Positions 27,786 to 36,329 of a DNA stretch of 49,154 bases are shown piece by piece; within the stretch, counting starts at the first letter, position 1, and each line of letters begins with the position of its first letter. Source of the DNA: Desulfobacterales bacterium. Its GTDB lineage: Bacteria; Desulfobacterota; Desulfobacteria; Desulfobacterales; JAIPEE01. The stretch is from positions 1-49,154 of the forward strand of contig JAIPEE010000030.1 of the NCBI GenBank assembly GCA_021737275.1. The letters are read 5' to 3'. The notes under the pieces were generated by a model, which searched no databases, was not told where the DNA came from, and worked only from the letters and a program-made list of their open reading frames with translations. Made by a program: the position numbers and the translations under genes.

Positions 27786-28193
27786 TCAGTGGTCACTTCC
27801 TTTATATATCCACATGGATTCAGTTTTCCCAGCCCTTTCGAATCCACATTTCTTATAGAAGCCGGTTGCTTCGATATCTGCGGTCAACATCTGCTGGTGA
27901 TATTTGCCATATTTCCTCTGCATCGCTTCCATCATCTTACTACCGACGCCTTGTCCCTGATAATCAGGATGAACCAGCATATGGGGGTAGTAGACGACCA
28001 GATATCCATCAGATATGGCGTTGGCAATTCCTACCATTTTTTCATCTATCCATGCCGAAATAAGCGTATGTGAATTTGTTAATGCTTTACAGAGTAATTC
28101 AGGTTTCTCTGCCGATGACCATTCATTGAGCCTGTATAGTTCAAGAAGTTGATTCTCCGGTATCTCTTTTGTCTCTTTAATCTCAATATTCAT
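27786..28193 (-). CDS. GNAT-family N-acetyltransferase
   Basis: 135 residues. Motif A of the GNAT fold reads MLVHPDYQGQGVGSKMMEAM (acetyl-CoA pyrophosphate loop Q-x-x-G-x-G). Motif B follows: ADIEATGFYKKCGFERAG. The N-terminal strand-helix is LLELYRLNEWSSAEKPELL. The substrate is unknown; amine substrates would suit the polyamine genes upstream (nspC-like and speB-like), and small GNATs are common. It is the last gene of the minus-strand run and follows the nspC-like gene after a stem-loop. Confidence 0.87.
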   Translation of the reverse strand: MNIEIKETKEIPENQLLELYRLNEWSSAEKPELLCKALTNSHTLISAWIDEKMVGIANAISDGYLVVYYPHMLVHPDYQGQGVGSKMMEAMQRKYGKYHQQMLTADIEATGFYKKCGFERAGKTESMWIYKGSDH

Positions 28194-28230
28194 ATTGTTT
28201 TATAAAATATATAAATGCTGTTGATCCCAT

Positions 28231-28262
28231 GGTTTTTTGCCTCTGACACCTGGCAAAAAGCC
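28231..28262 (-). terminator. Stem-loop after the nspC-like gene
   Basis: GGTTTTTTGCC (28231-28241) and GGCAAAAAGCC (28252-28262) form a stem 28 nt after the stop codon of the nspC-like gene. No T run follows. Confidence 0.5.
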
Positions 28263-28289
28263 GTCAGCGCCCATTTCTCCACCACTTTT

Positions 28290-29432
28290 TCAAACCCACT
28301 TATCTCTGAAATACGGATACTCGAAATGTTTCAACAATGCGATCTCATCATCTGAATATTTATAGAGCGAGGGCAGGTTAACGCCATTAAAATGATGAGT
28401 GGTTACCAGCGTATACGCACCCATTTCAAGAAATATAATTTTATCGCCAACCTGAAGCGGTTTTTCAAAACTGTGGGTGCCCAGAAGATCTCCGGCCAGG
28501 CAAGTTGACCCGCCCAGCATGTATGTATGTCCTTTACCGGAGACCGTACCGTAAAGGTCAGGAATGCGATTATAAACCAGAATCATTTCCATATGGTTAA
28601 CCGTGGTATCTAATATGGCGATTTTCAGATCATCAACTTCCATGATATCCAAAACAGATGAAACCATATATCCTTCACTATTAACCACACCGGCGCCAGG
28701 CTCAAAAACAACCTGCAAACCGTATTTACCCTCCAAAAGTTTGAATGCTTCCACCAGTGGTCCTGCATCTATTTCACCTTCAAACATGTATCCACCGCCG
28801 ACATTCAGCCATTTCATCCGACCCAGAAGATCCGGTAGAGATCTGTCAATTTCATCTACCGTCATTTTCAGATGGCTGAAATCAGAGTCTTCGCTGTTTG
28901 TATGAAAATGCAGACCTTCAATTTCATCAGGCACAATAGCTTTTCCGGAAAGAATGTCCGTTATCGGCGTCCCTAACCTTGAGTTCTTTCTGCAAGGATT
29001 ATATCTGTCATCTTTTACAAAGCTAATCCGGGTATTGATTCTTAACCCACATGAGGCTTCCGGGTTTACCCGATCCTTCAGGTGTTCATACTGAGAAAGG
29101 GAGTTAAACGAGATGGAGTGGCACACTGAAGAAACATCACTTATTTCATCTCTTCGGAGCCCCGGAGAAGTAATATGTACCTTTTCATGAATCTCTTTTG
29201 CTAATTGTGCTTCAAAAAGTGAAGAAGCGGAAAAGCCATCCACGTGATTGCTCAATGTCTTTAACATTTCACCCAGTGAATTTGTTTTCAATGGATAATA
29301 CAGCCGGCAATTTGTAGGGGAAAGTAATTCTTTAATGTATGAAACCCGGTCAAGAATGCCCTGCTCATCATATATATATGCCGGTGTTTTGATATCAGAC
29401 TGCAATACTGAGCTGATTAGCTTTTTATTCAT
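28290..29432 (-). CDS. nspC: Carboxynorspermidine/carboxyspermidine decarboxylase-like protein
   Basis: 380 residues of the fold-III PLP decarboxylase group (alanine racemase-like). The PLP lysine is in RLYYPLKTNSLGE (about residue 49). The phosphate-binding loop is WLNVGGGYMF, followed by VVFEPGAGVVNSEGYM, and the cysteine motif LGGSTCLAGD is the form seen in carboxynorspermidine decarboxylases instead of the GPTC-DS of ornithine and diaminopimelate decarboxylases. It would release CO2 from carboxyspermidine or carboxynorspermidine to give the triamine. A dehydrogenase partner belongs to the saccharopine dehydrogenase-like family, of which three copies are present in the window, though none adjacent. 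It sits 12 nt after the GntR gene in one transcript. Confidence 0.82.
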   Translation of the reverse strand: MNKKLISSVLQSDIKTPAYIYDEQGILDRVSYIKELLSPTNCRLYYPLKTNSLGEMLKTLSNHVDGFSASSLFEAQLAKEIHEKVHITSPGLRRDEISDVSSVCHSISFNSLSQYEHLKDRVNPEASCGLRINTRISFVKDDRYNPCRKNSRLGTPITDILSGKAIVPDEIEGLHFHTNSEDSDFSHLKMTVDEIDRSLPDLLGRMKWLNVGGGYMFEGEIDAGPLVEAFKLLEGKYGLQVVFEPGAGVVNSEGYMVSSVLDIMEVDDLKIAILDTTVNHMEMILVYNRIPDLYGTVSGKGHTYMLGGSTCLAGDLLGTHSFEKPLQVGDKIIFLEMGAYTLVTTHHFNGVNLPSLYKYSDDEIALLKHFEYPYFRDKWV

Positions 29433-29444
29433 TTTCCATCTCCT

Positions 29445-30113
29445 TTACACTGTTATATAATCATCCGGAAGGAGACTTTCTATGTTAATTCCTCCCATAC
29501 TGCTTCCCAGATGTTTTTTCATTTCTAAGCCTGCATTTTCCGCGTCATTGTTTTCCAGGTACCTGACAATTTTCCTATGTTCCGCCGGAGAAATATTTTT
29601 CGTTGTCAGTGTTTGATAAAACGGGTCAAAAAGAACGAGATAAATAGTCGTCTTCTGTATAATCTCTTTTACATAATCATAAAGCACCTGATTACCTGAT
29701 TTTTCTGCTATTTTAAGGTGAAATTTTGTATTGATTTCATAATACTTTTCCACTTCTCCGGCCTTAAAAATTATATCCTCTTCCCTGATTAATCTGTAAA
29801 GCGCTTTAAAGTCTTTTGATGTAATTTTGCCTGCCGCCAATGAGGTTGACATCATTTCCAGATGAGCTCTAACCTGGAATGTTTCCTCAATCTTCTCCAG
29901 AGACGGGTTGACTACCGATACACCTTTATTCAATTTATATTCGGCAAGACCTTCATGGACAAGTCGCTTGAAAGCACCTTTAACGGTGGCACGGCTGATA
30001 TTCAGTTCTCTGGATAATAAGATTTCCTTAAGCTGAGCGCCTTTTTTAATGTAGCCCTTGCTAATCGCCGTTTTAATTTTTTTATAGGCCAAATCTTCTA
30101 AATTTTCTGCCAT
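29445..30113 (-). CDS. GntR-family (FadR-type) regulator
   Basis: 222 residues from ATG 30113, which has AAGAGG 5 nt upstream. A longer in-frame start at 30215 would overlap the ATPase gene and lacks support. The winged helix is LEDLAYKKIKTAISKGYIKK to ISRATVKGAFKRLVHEGLAEY. An FCD-type helical domain follows (VRAHLEMMSTSLAAGKITSK, HLKIAEKSGNQVLYDYVKEI), which usually binds a metal and a carboxylate. It lies inside the transporter-nspC operon, so it probably senses the transported amino acid or a product and controls the promoter at 32870. Confidence 0.88.
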   Translation of the reverse strand: MAENLEDLAYKKIKTAISKGYIKKGAQLKEILLSRELNISRATVKGAFKRLVHEGLAEYKLNKGVSVVNPSLEKIEETFQVRAHLEMMSTSLAAGKITSKDFKALYRLIREEDIIFKAGEVEKYYEINTKFHLKIAEKSGNQVLYDYVKEIIQKTTIYLVLFDPFYQTLTTKNISPAEHRKIVRYLENNDAENAGLEMKKHLGSSMGGINIESLLPDDYITV

Positions 30114-30135
30114 TTGAACCTCTTGTACAAAATAC

Positions 30136-30900
30136 TTACAGGATATGCGCCAGGAACTGTCTGGTGCGCTCGTGATCAGGGTTATTAAAAATCTTTTCAG
30201 GCGTCCCTTCTTCAACCCAGTTTCCGCCGTCCATAATCATGACCCGGTCTGCTACATCACGAGCAAAATGTAACTCATGGGTCACTGCAATAATGGTCAT
30301 TCCTTCTTCGGCTAACCGTTCCATTACATCTACCACCTCTCCAACAAGTTCAGGGTCCAGCGCAGATGTCGGTTCATCAAACAACATAACTTTGGGTTTT
30401 TTTGCCAGGCTTCGGGCAATAGCCACTCGCTGCTGCTGGCCTCCGGAAAGACGGGACGGGTATTCATCTCTTTTTTCCGTAAGACCTACCCAGTCAAGCA
30501 GTTCTTCAGCATAACGGATTGCCTCTTTTTTTTCCTGGCCAAACACGGTAATCGGCCCTTCAATAATATTTTCCAAAGCAGTCATATGAGGAAACAGATT
30601 AAATGCCTGAAAACACATACCGGTTTTTTTTCGAATGCCCAGAATATGTTCTGTCCGCTGTTTGCCTCTCTCTCCGGCATTTATTACAATATTGTCCACT
30701 TCAATTGTCCCGGCTGTCGGTTCTTCCAGAAAGTTAATGCACCGCAAAAATGTGCTTTTCCCGGATCCCGATGCACCCAGAATAACAACAGTTTCACCTT
30801 TATTAACTTCAATATCAACGCCACTCAGGACATGGAGACCTTTACCAAACACCTTATGAATATTAGTGGCTTTTACCATTGGATTCGTTTTTTTTCCCAT
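30136..30900 (-). CDS. Polar amino acid ABC transporter, ATP-binding protein
   Basis: 254 residues. Walker [16 protein letters not shown] (about 37-51), signature [15 protein letters not shown], Walker [15 protein letters not shown] and switch [11 protein letters not shown] are all intact. It matches the GlnQ/HisP group that powers uptake of amino acids and opines. Its ATG shares a base with the permease stop codon (TAATG), so translation is coupled. It acts at the inner face of the cytoplasmic membrane with the permease upstream. Confidence 0.95.
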   Translation of the reverse strand: MGKKTNPMVKATNIHKVFGKGLHVLSGVDIEVNKGETVVILGASGSGKSTFLRCINFLEEPTAGTIEVDNIVINAGERGKQRTEHILGIRKKTGMCFQAFNLFPHMTALENIIEGPITVFGQEKKEAIRYAEELLDWVGLTEKRDEYPSRLSGGQQQRVAIARSLAKKPKVMLFDEPTSALDPELVGEVVDVMERLAEEGMTIIAVTHELHFARDVADRVMIMDGGNWVEEGTPEKIFNNPDHERTRQFLAHIL

Positions 30901-31763
30901 TATATCCCCCTGTCGCCACGAGCCATATGCTTTTCAATCTTTTCCTGAAAATATTGTAACAGGATACACATCGCCCAATAAATCAATGCCACCATAATCA
31001 GCATTTCAAGAGATTGAAAATGTCGTCTGCCCACTTTTATTGCCCTGTAGCTGAGTTCCCATACCCCCATTAAAGATACTAATGAGGAATCCTTAATCAT
31101 GGCAATAAACTCATTGGAAACCGGAGGAATAATCACTCTGATGGCCTGGGGGAAAATCACCCGTTTCATTGTCTGAAAACCTGTCATTCCCATGGCTTTT
31201 GCTGCTTCTGTCTGACCGATGTTAATGGACTGTATACCGGCACGAACCGTTTCTGTCATATAAGCACCATAGCATACGCCGAGTGCCAATATACCGGCCG
31301 GTAATGCCGGCAGGGTAAACCATGCCTGAATTCCTGTAAACCCATACCCTTCAAGGGCTTTTCCAATCTGAGGCAGGGCCAGATACCACATGTATACCTG
31401 GACCAGAAGAGGCGTTCCCCGGATGAGGGAAACATAGGTTGTGGCAATACTATTAATAACAGGGTTTCGGGAGAGCCTGCCCAAAGCACCGATAACTGAA
31501 AGGACACAGGCCAGGGAGATGGCCAGGAATGCAACCAGAAAAGTATATCCACTACCTGCTATAATAAATGGAAGCCACTTTAACATAAACTTAAAATCAA
31601 GCCCGAGAACAATGAGTGATGTCACCATTAAAACAGCCAGCACAAAAAATGAGATCATTAATTTCCGACTGTATATCGTTTTATCTGCCTCGATCCGTTT
31701 AAGTATAGTCCTGGCTTCTTTAGGAATACCAATTTTTTCAGGTTGGTTTATATCGGCCGTCAT
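30900..31763 (-). CDS. Polar amino acid ABC transporter, permease
   Basis: 287 residues with a basic cytoplasmic lead of about 30, then five to six membrane helices. The EAA loop is [20 protein letters not shown], the HisM/GlnP consensus that contacts the ATPase. Family landmark [16 protein letters not shown] is present. One permease gene only, so it may work as a homodimer. It is separated from the binding-protein gene by 84 nt with a stem-loop, and overlaps the ATPase gene by one base. Confidence 0.93.
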   Translation of the reverse strand: MTADINQPEKIGIPKEARTILKRIEADKTIYSRKLMISFFVLAVLMVTSLIVLGLDFKFMLKWLPFIIAGSGYTFLVAFLAISLACVLSVIGALGRLSRNPVINSIATTYVSLIRGTPLLVQVYMWYLALPQIGKALEGYGFTGIQAWFTLPALPAGILALGVCYGAYMTETVRAGIQSINIGQTEAAKAMGMTGFQTMKRVIFPQAIRVIIPPVSNEFIAMIKDSSLVSLMGVWELSYRAIKVGRRHFQSLEMLIMVALIYWAMCILLQYFQEKIEKHMARGDRGI

Positions 31764-31800
31764 ATATAGCCCCTTGATTATTCAGATGGATTAAAGAGGA

Positions 31801-31842
31801 AAACAGAAGCGATTTGAAAAAAATTAAAACCGCTTCTGTTTT
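31801..31842 (-). terminator. Stem-loop between binding protein and permease genes
   Basis: AAACAGAAGCG (31801-31811) and CGCTTCTGTTT (31831-31841) form an 11-bp stem, with TTTT following on both strands. It lies after the binding protein stop and likely lowers expression of the downstream genes, a common way to make more binding protein than permease. Confidence 0.8.
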
Positions 31843-31847
31843 TTATG

Positions 31848-32699
31848 TTATAATTTCGGGATAAGGTTTGTTTGATAAAATTGCAAAGATAACTTTTCCA
31901 GCGTTCCATCTTCATTCATGGATTTAATAATTTCATTGAGCTTATCCACAAGTGTCTGACTGTTGGCACGGCTTTTATCAAGAGCAAAACTTAAGGGTTC
32001 ATAATAGGGTGCTTCGCCCAGCATTTTGATGGGGCAACCATTTCCGCATCCTGAACGGATAGATTCTGCAATAGTCTGTCTGGATGAAAAAATGGCATCT
32101 AATCTTAAACCGTCTCCGAGGGCTAAATCTTCAATATGATTGGAATCGGTAGGATATGTTTTAAGTTCGCCCGGCTCCCAGTCCTGATAAACAATAGTAA
32201 CATCTTCAATGGCAAGATCTTTCTGGAGATATCTTTCATTGGTTGTTTCGCTGGCAATGCCTATGGTTTTGCCTGCAAGGTCAGATATGGTTTTTATGTC
32301 CGTGTTGTCTTTGTGTATGGCAAACTGGGCAGGTGAACTGTAATAGGGCAGCGTGAATAAAAGTGCATTTTTCCTCTCCTTTGTAGGCGTCATGGATCCG
32401 ATGGAAACATCCCACCGTTTTCCCCATTTACCCGCTGTAATCAGATCCCAGTCCGGCGTAACAAACTTTACTTTAACACCCAGTCTTTTTGCAACTTCCT
32501 TTGCAACACTGATATCAAAGCCTTCCAGTTCGCCCTTATCATTCAAAAAACTTTGAGGGGCATAATTAGCGTCAGTGGAAACAACTATGGTTTTAGCCTC
32601 CATAATCTCATCAAGAACACTTTTTCCTGCCATACTGCCTGATGTCAAGAGAAGTGATACACTTAAAATAATAGCAAACAGTCCTAACAATCTTTTCAT
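31848..32699 (-). CDS. Amino acid ABC transporter, periplasmic binding protein
   Basis: 283 residues of the HisJ/ArtJ/GlnH type (family 3). Signal peptide: MKRLLGLFAIILSVSLLLTS, cleavage near SMA-GKS. The family start motif is TIVVSTDANYAPQSFLNDKG, then EGFDISVAKEVAKRLGVKVK and the second-lobe LAGKTIGIASETTNERYL. GCGNGCPIK holds two cysteines that could form a disulfide. Its ligand is probably a cationic or polar amino acid, by company with polyamine genes (inference). The ATG at 32699 is preceded by AGGAGG, and a promoter lies at 32870-32842. Confidence 0.92.
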   Translation of the reverse strand: MKRLLGLFAIILSVSLLLTSGSMAGKSVLDEIMEAKTIVVSTDANYAPQSFLNDKGELEGFDISVAKEVAKRLGVKVKFVTPDWDLITAGKWGKRWDVSIGSMTPTKERKNALLFTLPYYSSPAQFAIHKDNTDIKTISDLAGKTIGIASETTNERYLQKDLAIEDVTIVYQDWEPGELKTYPTDSNHIEDLALGDGLRLDAIFSSRQTIAESIRSGCGNGCPIKMLGEAPYYEPLSFALDKSRANSQTLVDKLNEIIKSMNEDGTLEKLSLQFYQTNLIPKL

Positions 32700-32813
32700 G
32701 GTAAACCTCCTATATTCTATTTATGGTTATTAAACCGGAACAGTTTCCCCCGGGATTGACCTAATTTTAACTTTTACCAATCACTTTATCTATTTTAACT
32801 TTGGTAGGCATTT

Positions 32814-32870
32814 ATTGTTGAACAATTCTTTTATTTGGATAAGATTATGTAAGTTTGGTCAAAATGTCAA
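32814..32870 (-). promoter_or_regulatory. Promoter and palindrome of the transporter operon
   Basis: On the minus strand TTGACA (32870-32865), 17 bp, TAATCT (32847-32842). Downstream of it a perfect palindrome ATTGTT-G-AACAAT (32814-32826) is a candidate GntR operator. The rest of 32700-33090 shows no gene. Confidence 0.6.
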
Positions 32871-33090
32871 GAATTTTAAACCATTTATTATAATTTCAGG
32901 CTATTACATACTTATTGAAAAGCAAAACACTTGCCGGTCAGAATGCCGGCAAATGGTTATGTCAGGTGCCTTACACTTTTCATCTTCCCGATATTATAAA
33001 AGAACGCTGAAAACAAAGAACATATCATGGCAGTCAAAACATGGGGCACCGTTTCTTGTGTGCCACCATGCAGCAAATTGTCAGCAATGG

Positions 33091-33312
33091 TTACCCTGCA
33101 GCAATAATTTTTTTTGCCTTGTCCTCCTGGTTAGGAAATAAATCACCCGGAACCTTCTCTTTTCCAAGCGCTTTTAGCACCATATATCTGGCACATGTTG
33201 AATTATCACCTTGACAATACCTTCTTTTGAATCCGGCAGCAGATCCCGGCATGTTTGCCATCTTGTCATTGAAAAAGAGACAGACACTCAAGACTTCACA
33301 TTCATCAGCCAT
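33091..33312 (-). CDS. Small conserved four-cysteine protein
   Basis: 73 residues, with cysteines at about 5, 11, 33 and 40 (DECEVLSVCLFFNDKM; RRYCQGDNSTCARYMVLKAL). The ending GKEKVPGDLFPNQEDKAKKI resembles short uncharacterised proteins I recall from Desulfobacterota genomes; I do not know their function. Four cysteines could bind zinc or a cluster. ATG 33312 has AAGGAAAG upstream. It stands alone between the transporter operon and a VOC remnant. Confidence 0.75.
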   Translation of the reverse strand: MADECEVLSVCLFFNDKMANMPGSAAGFKRRYCQGDNSTCARYMVLKALGKEKVPGDLFPNQEDKAKKIIAAG

Positions 33313-33398
33313 CTTCGCTTTCCTTTAGTTTGGATTTTGTATTACTATTGTTGCTTTTCAGCGGGTGCATTTTTTTGTTCACCGCAACAAAAGTTTTC

Positions 33399-33657
33399 TC
33401 AGATGGTTTTTTCGAATTTTATATTTGAAGACCAGTACTCAAGCCGGTTGCCTTCAGGATCATAAATATAAAAAAACCTTATCCTCCAGGCATTATCTTT
33501 TACCGGTTCCGGATTAAGGCCTTTTTCATTTTTTATATTCATCATCCATCCTGTTTTTGGGTACATCGGTTACATAGCAGATTTTATGGAAATCAGCAAA
33601 GCAAAAGCCCGTTGCAGCAACTTGTTTTGCAATATTATTCCCTTTACATGAAATACG
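33399..33657 (-). pseudogene. Frameshifted 3' remnant of a VOC (glyoxalase/bleomycin resistance) protein
   Basis: One minus frame reads AAKQ-like to GFCFADFHKICYVTDVP; the next frame reads PKTGWMMNIKNEKGLNPEP and then WRIRFFYIYDPEGNRLEYWS before TGA (33399-33401). The last segment is the closing strand of a VOC domain, with the metal-ligand Glu of RLEYW. One base change near 33560 breaks the frame, a stop lies before the first segment, and the N-terminal half is missing. Confidence 0.65.
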
Positions 33658-33694
33658 TTAATAGCAGGTTTGAAAGCTGTCCCGACATAAAAAA

Positions 33695-34561
33695 TTATGA
33701 TGTTCGCCCATCCTTTGTATATAATAAATCGTACATCGACGGTCTTCTGTCTCTGAAAAATGTCCAGATATCGCGTTCCTTTCGAATTTCATCAAAATCA
33801 AATGATGCCGTTAAAACGGTCTCCTCTTCACGATTTGCTTCTGCAACTTTTGCGCCCTTACTATCCGCAATAAAAGATGATCCGTAAAACGTAATTTCGG
33901 TGCTTGATCCTTTTTCACTCCCGGCCCTGTTTGAAGCACACACGGGAATCACATTTGCCACGGCATGCCCCTGCATTACTTGTTGCCATTGGGACCGGTG
34001 ATCATCTCTCGGGTCTTCCGGCTGCGAGCCGATTGCAGTTGGATACATGAGAAGATCCGCACCCATGAGTGCCATTACCCTTGCACACTCTGGAAACCAC
34101 TGATCCCAGCATATACCTATACCCACCTTGCCGTATTGTGTCGGCCAGACCTTAAAACCGGTATCACCCGGTGAAAAGTAATATTTTTCCCAGTAACCGT
34201 CATCATGGGGGATATGCGTCTTCCTGTAAATACCCATTTGTGTGCCGTCTGCATCAATCATCATAACAGAATTAAACATGGCGTTATTGGCCCGCTCATA
34301 AAAACTGACAGGAAGCACGACATTTAACTCTTTTGCTAAAGCTGAAAAATGTTTTAAAACCGTGTGGTCCTGAGCTTCCAGAGCATATTCAAAATATTTG
34401 GGATCCTGGTCCTGGCAAAAGTATGGTGTAAGGAAAAGCTCCTGGAGTAAAATAATCTGTGCGCCCTGATCAGCAGCCTTTCGAACCATTGATTCCGCTT
34501 TCCGGATATTATTGTCTATATCCCATGTGCATGACATCTGTGTTGCCGCTACTGTAACCAT
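33695..34561 (-). CDS. aguB: N-carbamoylputrescine amidase-like nitrilase
   Basis: 288 residues, a full nitrilase-superfamily domain. The catalytic triad is seen as Glu in LLQELFLTPYFC (about 41), Lys in YRKTHIPHDDGYWEKYYFSP (about 118) and Cys in GIGICWDQWFPE (about 154). HIPHDDGYWEKYYFSPGDTG and DQWFPECAR are characteristic of AguB-type enzymes, which split N-carbamoylputrescine to putrescine, CO2 and ammonia. No agmatine deiminase (AguA) is present here, so the substrate could be another carbamoyl amine. It is the last gene of the isochorismatase-speB-aguB operon, 29 nt after speB. Confidence 0.85.
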   Translation of the reverse strand: MVTVAATQMSCTWDIDNNIRKAESMVRKAADQGAQIILLQELFLTPYFCQDQDPKYFEYALEAQDHTVLKHFSALAKELNVVLPVSFYERANNAMFNSVMMIDADGTQMGIYRKTHIPHDDGYWEKYYFSPGDTGFKVWPTQYGKVGIGICWDQWFPECARVMALMGADLLMYPTAIGSQPEDPRDDHRSQWQQVMQGHAVANVIPVCASNRAGSEKGSSTEITFYGSSFIADSKGAKVAEANREEETVLTASFDFDEIRKERDIWTFFRDRRPSMYDLLYTKDGRTS

Positions 34562-34590
34562 ACTGCTATTTTCTCCCTTCCCGCTGTATC

Positions 34591-35562
34591 TTATTTATCC
34601 GCCAGTGGCCCCTTATCGTGCGCCAGCACACACAGCAGATCCGCTGCAATGGTTGCTGCAGCTATGGCTGTAATATTGGCATGGTCATAAGCCGGGCTTA
34701 CCTCCACAACATCCATACCCGCATAGTTGATACCGGTTAACCCTCGAATAATCTCAAGTGCCTGATAAGAGGTAAGGCCGCCCATAACGGGTGTTCCGGT
34801 TCCCGGCGCATAGGCCGGATCAAGGCAATCGATATCAAAGGTGAGATAGGTTTTGTTATCACCAACTATTTTTTTGATTTCTGCAACAGTTGACTTCGGG
34901 CCATTTTCATGAACCCATGGTGCATACAGAATATTATAACCGTAAGTTTCCGGATTCTTTGTACGGATACCAACCTGCACAGATTTTTTAGAATTAATCA
35001 GCCCTTCTTTATAAGCTCTTCTAAACATATTGCCATGGTCATGTATATCCTCATCCTCATAATCCCAGGTATCGGAATGGGCATCAAAATGAATAAGCGA
35101 TAGTGGTCCATATTTTTCTGCATGCGCTTTAATTAAAGGGTATGAGATAAAATGATCGCCCCCGAAGGTCATCATAAATACACCGGCATCAACAATTTTT
35201 CGTGCATGTTTATAGATCGAATCGGTAATTGTTGCCGGTTTTCCGTGATCAAACAAACAATCCCCGTAATCAATTACAGCAAGGCGGTCATATGGATTAA
35301 AATTCCATGTATAGGGATGAATGGTTTCCAGCATGGCGGATGCTTTTCTGATTGCTTCCGGCCCGAAGCGTGTCCCCGGCCTGTTGGAAACCATCAGATC
35401 CAGCGGCACACCGCTGATGGCCACATCTGCACCCGTTAAATCTTTCGTATATTTTCGTCGCATGAAACTCAGCACACCGGAATATGTCGGTTCTGCTGTT
35501 ATGCCGTAAAGACTTTTTTTGATTATTGCCTGGTCAATTTCAATTTCTTCTTCTGATGACAT
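34591..35562 (-). CDS. speB: Agmatinase/ureohydrolase
   Basis: 323 residues of the arginase/agmatinase family. The dinuclear manganese ligands are all there: TFGGDHFISYP, IHFDAHSDTWDYE, and FDIDCLDPAYAPGTGTPVMGGL, with GMDVVEVSPAYDHANITAI near the end. Agmatinase gives putrescine and urea; guanidinobutyrase or guanidinopropionase activity cannot be excluded by eye. ATG 35562 has AAGGGA upstream. It comes 21 nt after the isochorismatase-like gene. Together with the AguB-like gene it offers two routes from guanidino or carbamoyl diamines to putrescine. Confidence 0.88.
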   Translation of the reverse strand: MSSEEEIEIDQAIIKKSLYGITAEPTYSGVLSFMRRKYTKDLTGADVAISGVPLDLMVSNRPGTRFGPEAIRKASAMLETIHPYTWNFNPYDRLAVIDYGDCLFDHGKPATITDSIYKHARKIVDAGVFMMTFGGDHFISYPLIKAHAEKYGPLSLIHFDAHSDTWDYEDEDIHDHGNMFRRAYKEGLINSKKSVQVGIRTKNPETYGYNILYAPWVHENGPKSTVAEIKKIVGDNKTYLTFDIDCLDPAYAPGTGTPVMGGLTSYQALEIIRGLTGINYAGMDVVEVSPAYDHANITAIAAATIAADLLCVLAHDKGPLADK

Positions 35563-35583
35563 GTTTTCCCTTTCTTGTTTTAA

Positions 35584-36183
35584 TCACATAATAATGTTTT
35601 TAGGCTCACCAATTTCTTTTTCATATTTTTCATAAAAATCGATACACCGCTGAACGGTCCGCATCCATTCATAAAACAAACTTTTTACATTTGTAATAAC
35701 GACACCCGCCTCTTTCATCCGGGCAAGGCCATGTTCCTGTGCTTTACCGGGCGCGCCGACTGCATCCGCAACAACGGCAACCTGATACCCGGCCTGCATT
35801 AATCCCAATGCAGAATGCGCGACACACACATCTGTTTCAAGACCAACCAGTATCGCCGTTTTTCGTCCTGTCTTTTTTATCTCTGCCATGATCTTTTCAT
35901 CAGCTGCCAAGCCAAATATCATTTTATCGAATATGGGTGTACCGGCGGGAAACTTTTCCTGAATCTCCGGGCTGACACCGCCCATTACCGGGACCTCCTC
36001 AGCCATTGCAACCAGGGGAATATCCAGTCTGACCGCCACATCAACAACCCAGCCAACCCGGTTTTTCAAAAGATTTCTTTCGCTTTTTGAATATTTTTCC
36101 AGAAAACTATCCTGAAAGTCAATGACAATAAGGACGGAATCATTTACATCGAATAATTTATTTTTTAATGATATTTCAGACAT
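35584..36183 (-). CDS. Isochorismatase-like cysteine hydrolase
   Basis: 199 residues. The catalytic Asp is in VLIVIDFQDSFLEK (about 22), Lys in GTPIFDKMIFG, and Cys in LVGLETDVCVAHSALGLMQAG (about 118), with the cis-peptide region before it. This family includes nicotinamidase, N-carbamoylsarcosine amidase and ureide hydrolases, so an amide or carbamoyl C-N bond is the likely target. Position at the head of an operon with SpeB- and AguB-like genes supports a nitrogen-recycling role. ATG 36183 has GGAGGAT upstream and a BTAD-type promoter 50-80 nt before that. Confidence 0.87.
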   Translation of the reverse strand: MSEISLKNKLFDVNDSVLIVIDFQDSFLEKYSKSERNLLKNRVGWVVDVAVRLDIPLVAMAEEVPVMGGVSPEIQEKFPAGTPIFDKMIFGLAADEKIMAEIKKTGRKTAILVGLETDVCVAHSALGLMQAGYQVAVVADAVGAPGKAQEHGLARMKEAGVVITNVKSLFYEWMRTVQRCIDFYEKYEKEIGEPKNIIM

Positions 36184-36230
36184 TTTTAAATCCTCCTGTT
36201 GTTTTTTTATCCCGAACTCAAGTTAAAGCA

Positions 36231-36268
36231 CTTATACAAAGGATGGATTAATTGAAAATTAATTGAAA
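36231..36268 (-). promoter_or_regulatory. 11-bp tandem repeat with -10, candidate BTAD4 site
   Basis: ATTAATTGAAA is repeated perfectly head-to-tail (36247-36257 and 36258-36268). On the minus strand 10 bp after the second unit comes TATAAG (36236-36231), a good -10, about 48 nt before the isochorismatase ATG. Similar repeat phasing follows BTAD1, BTAD2 and BTAD3. Confidence 0.6.
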
Positions 36269-36282
36269 ACAAAAAAAATATC

Positions 36283-36319
36283 TCTCACCAGCCTACATTG
36301 CAAACATTAGCCGGTGAGA
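36283..36319 (-). terminator. Terminator after BTAD4
   Basis: TCTCACCAGCCTA and TAGCCGGTGAGA pair (one mismatch/wobble), followed on the minus strand by ATATTTTTTTTG. It separates BTAD4 from the phased repeats. Confidence 0.8.
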
Positions 36320-36329
36320 AAAAAGGTTT

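Noticed and set aside
33020-33070. CxxCH heme-type motif (GAPCFDCHDM) on the minus strand
   Set aside because: The frame has stops close on both sides, no start and a single motif; taken as chance.
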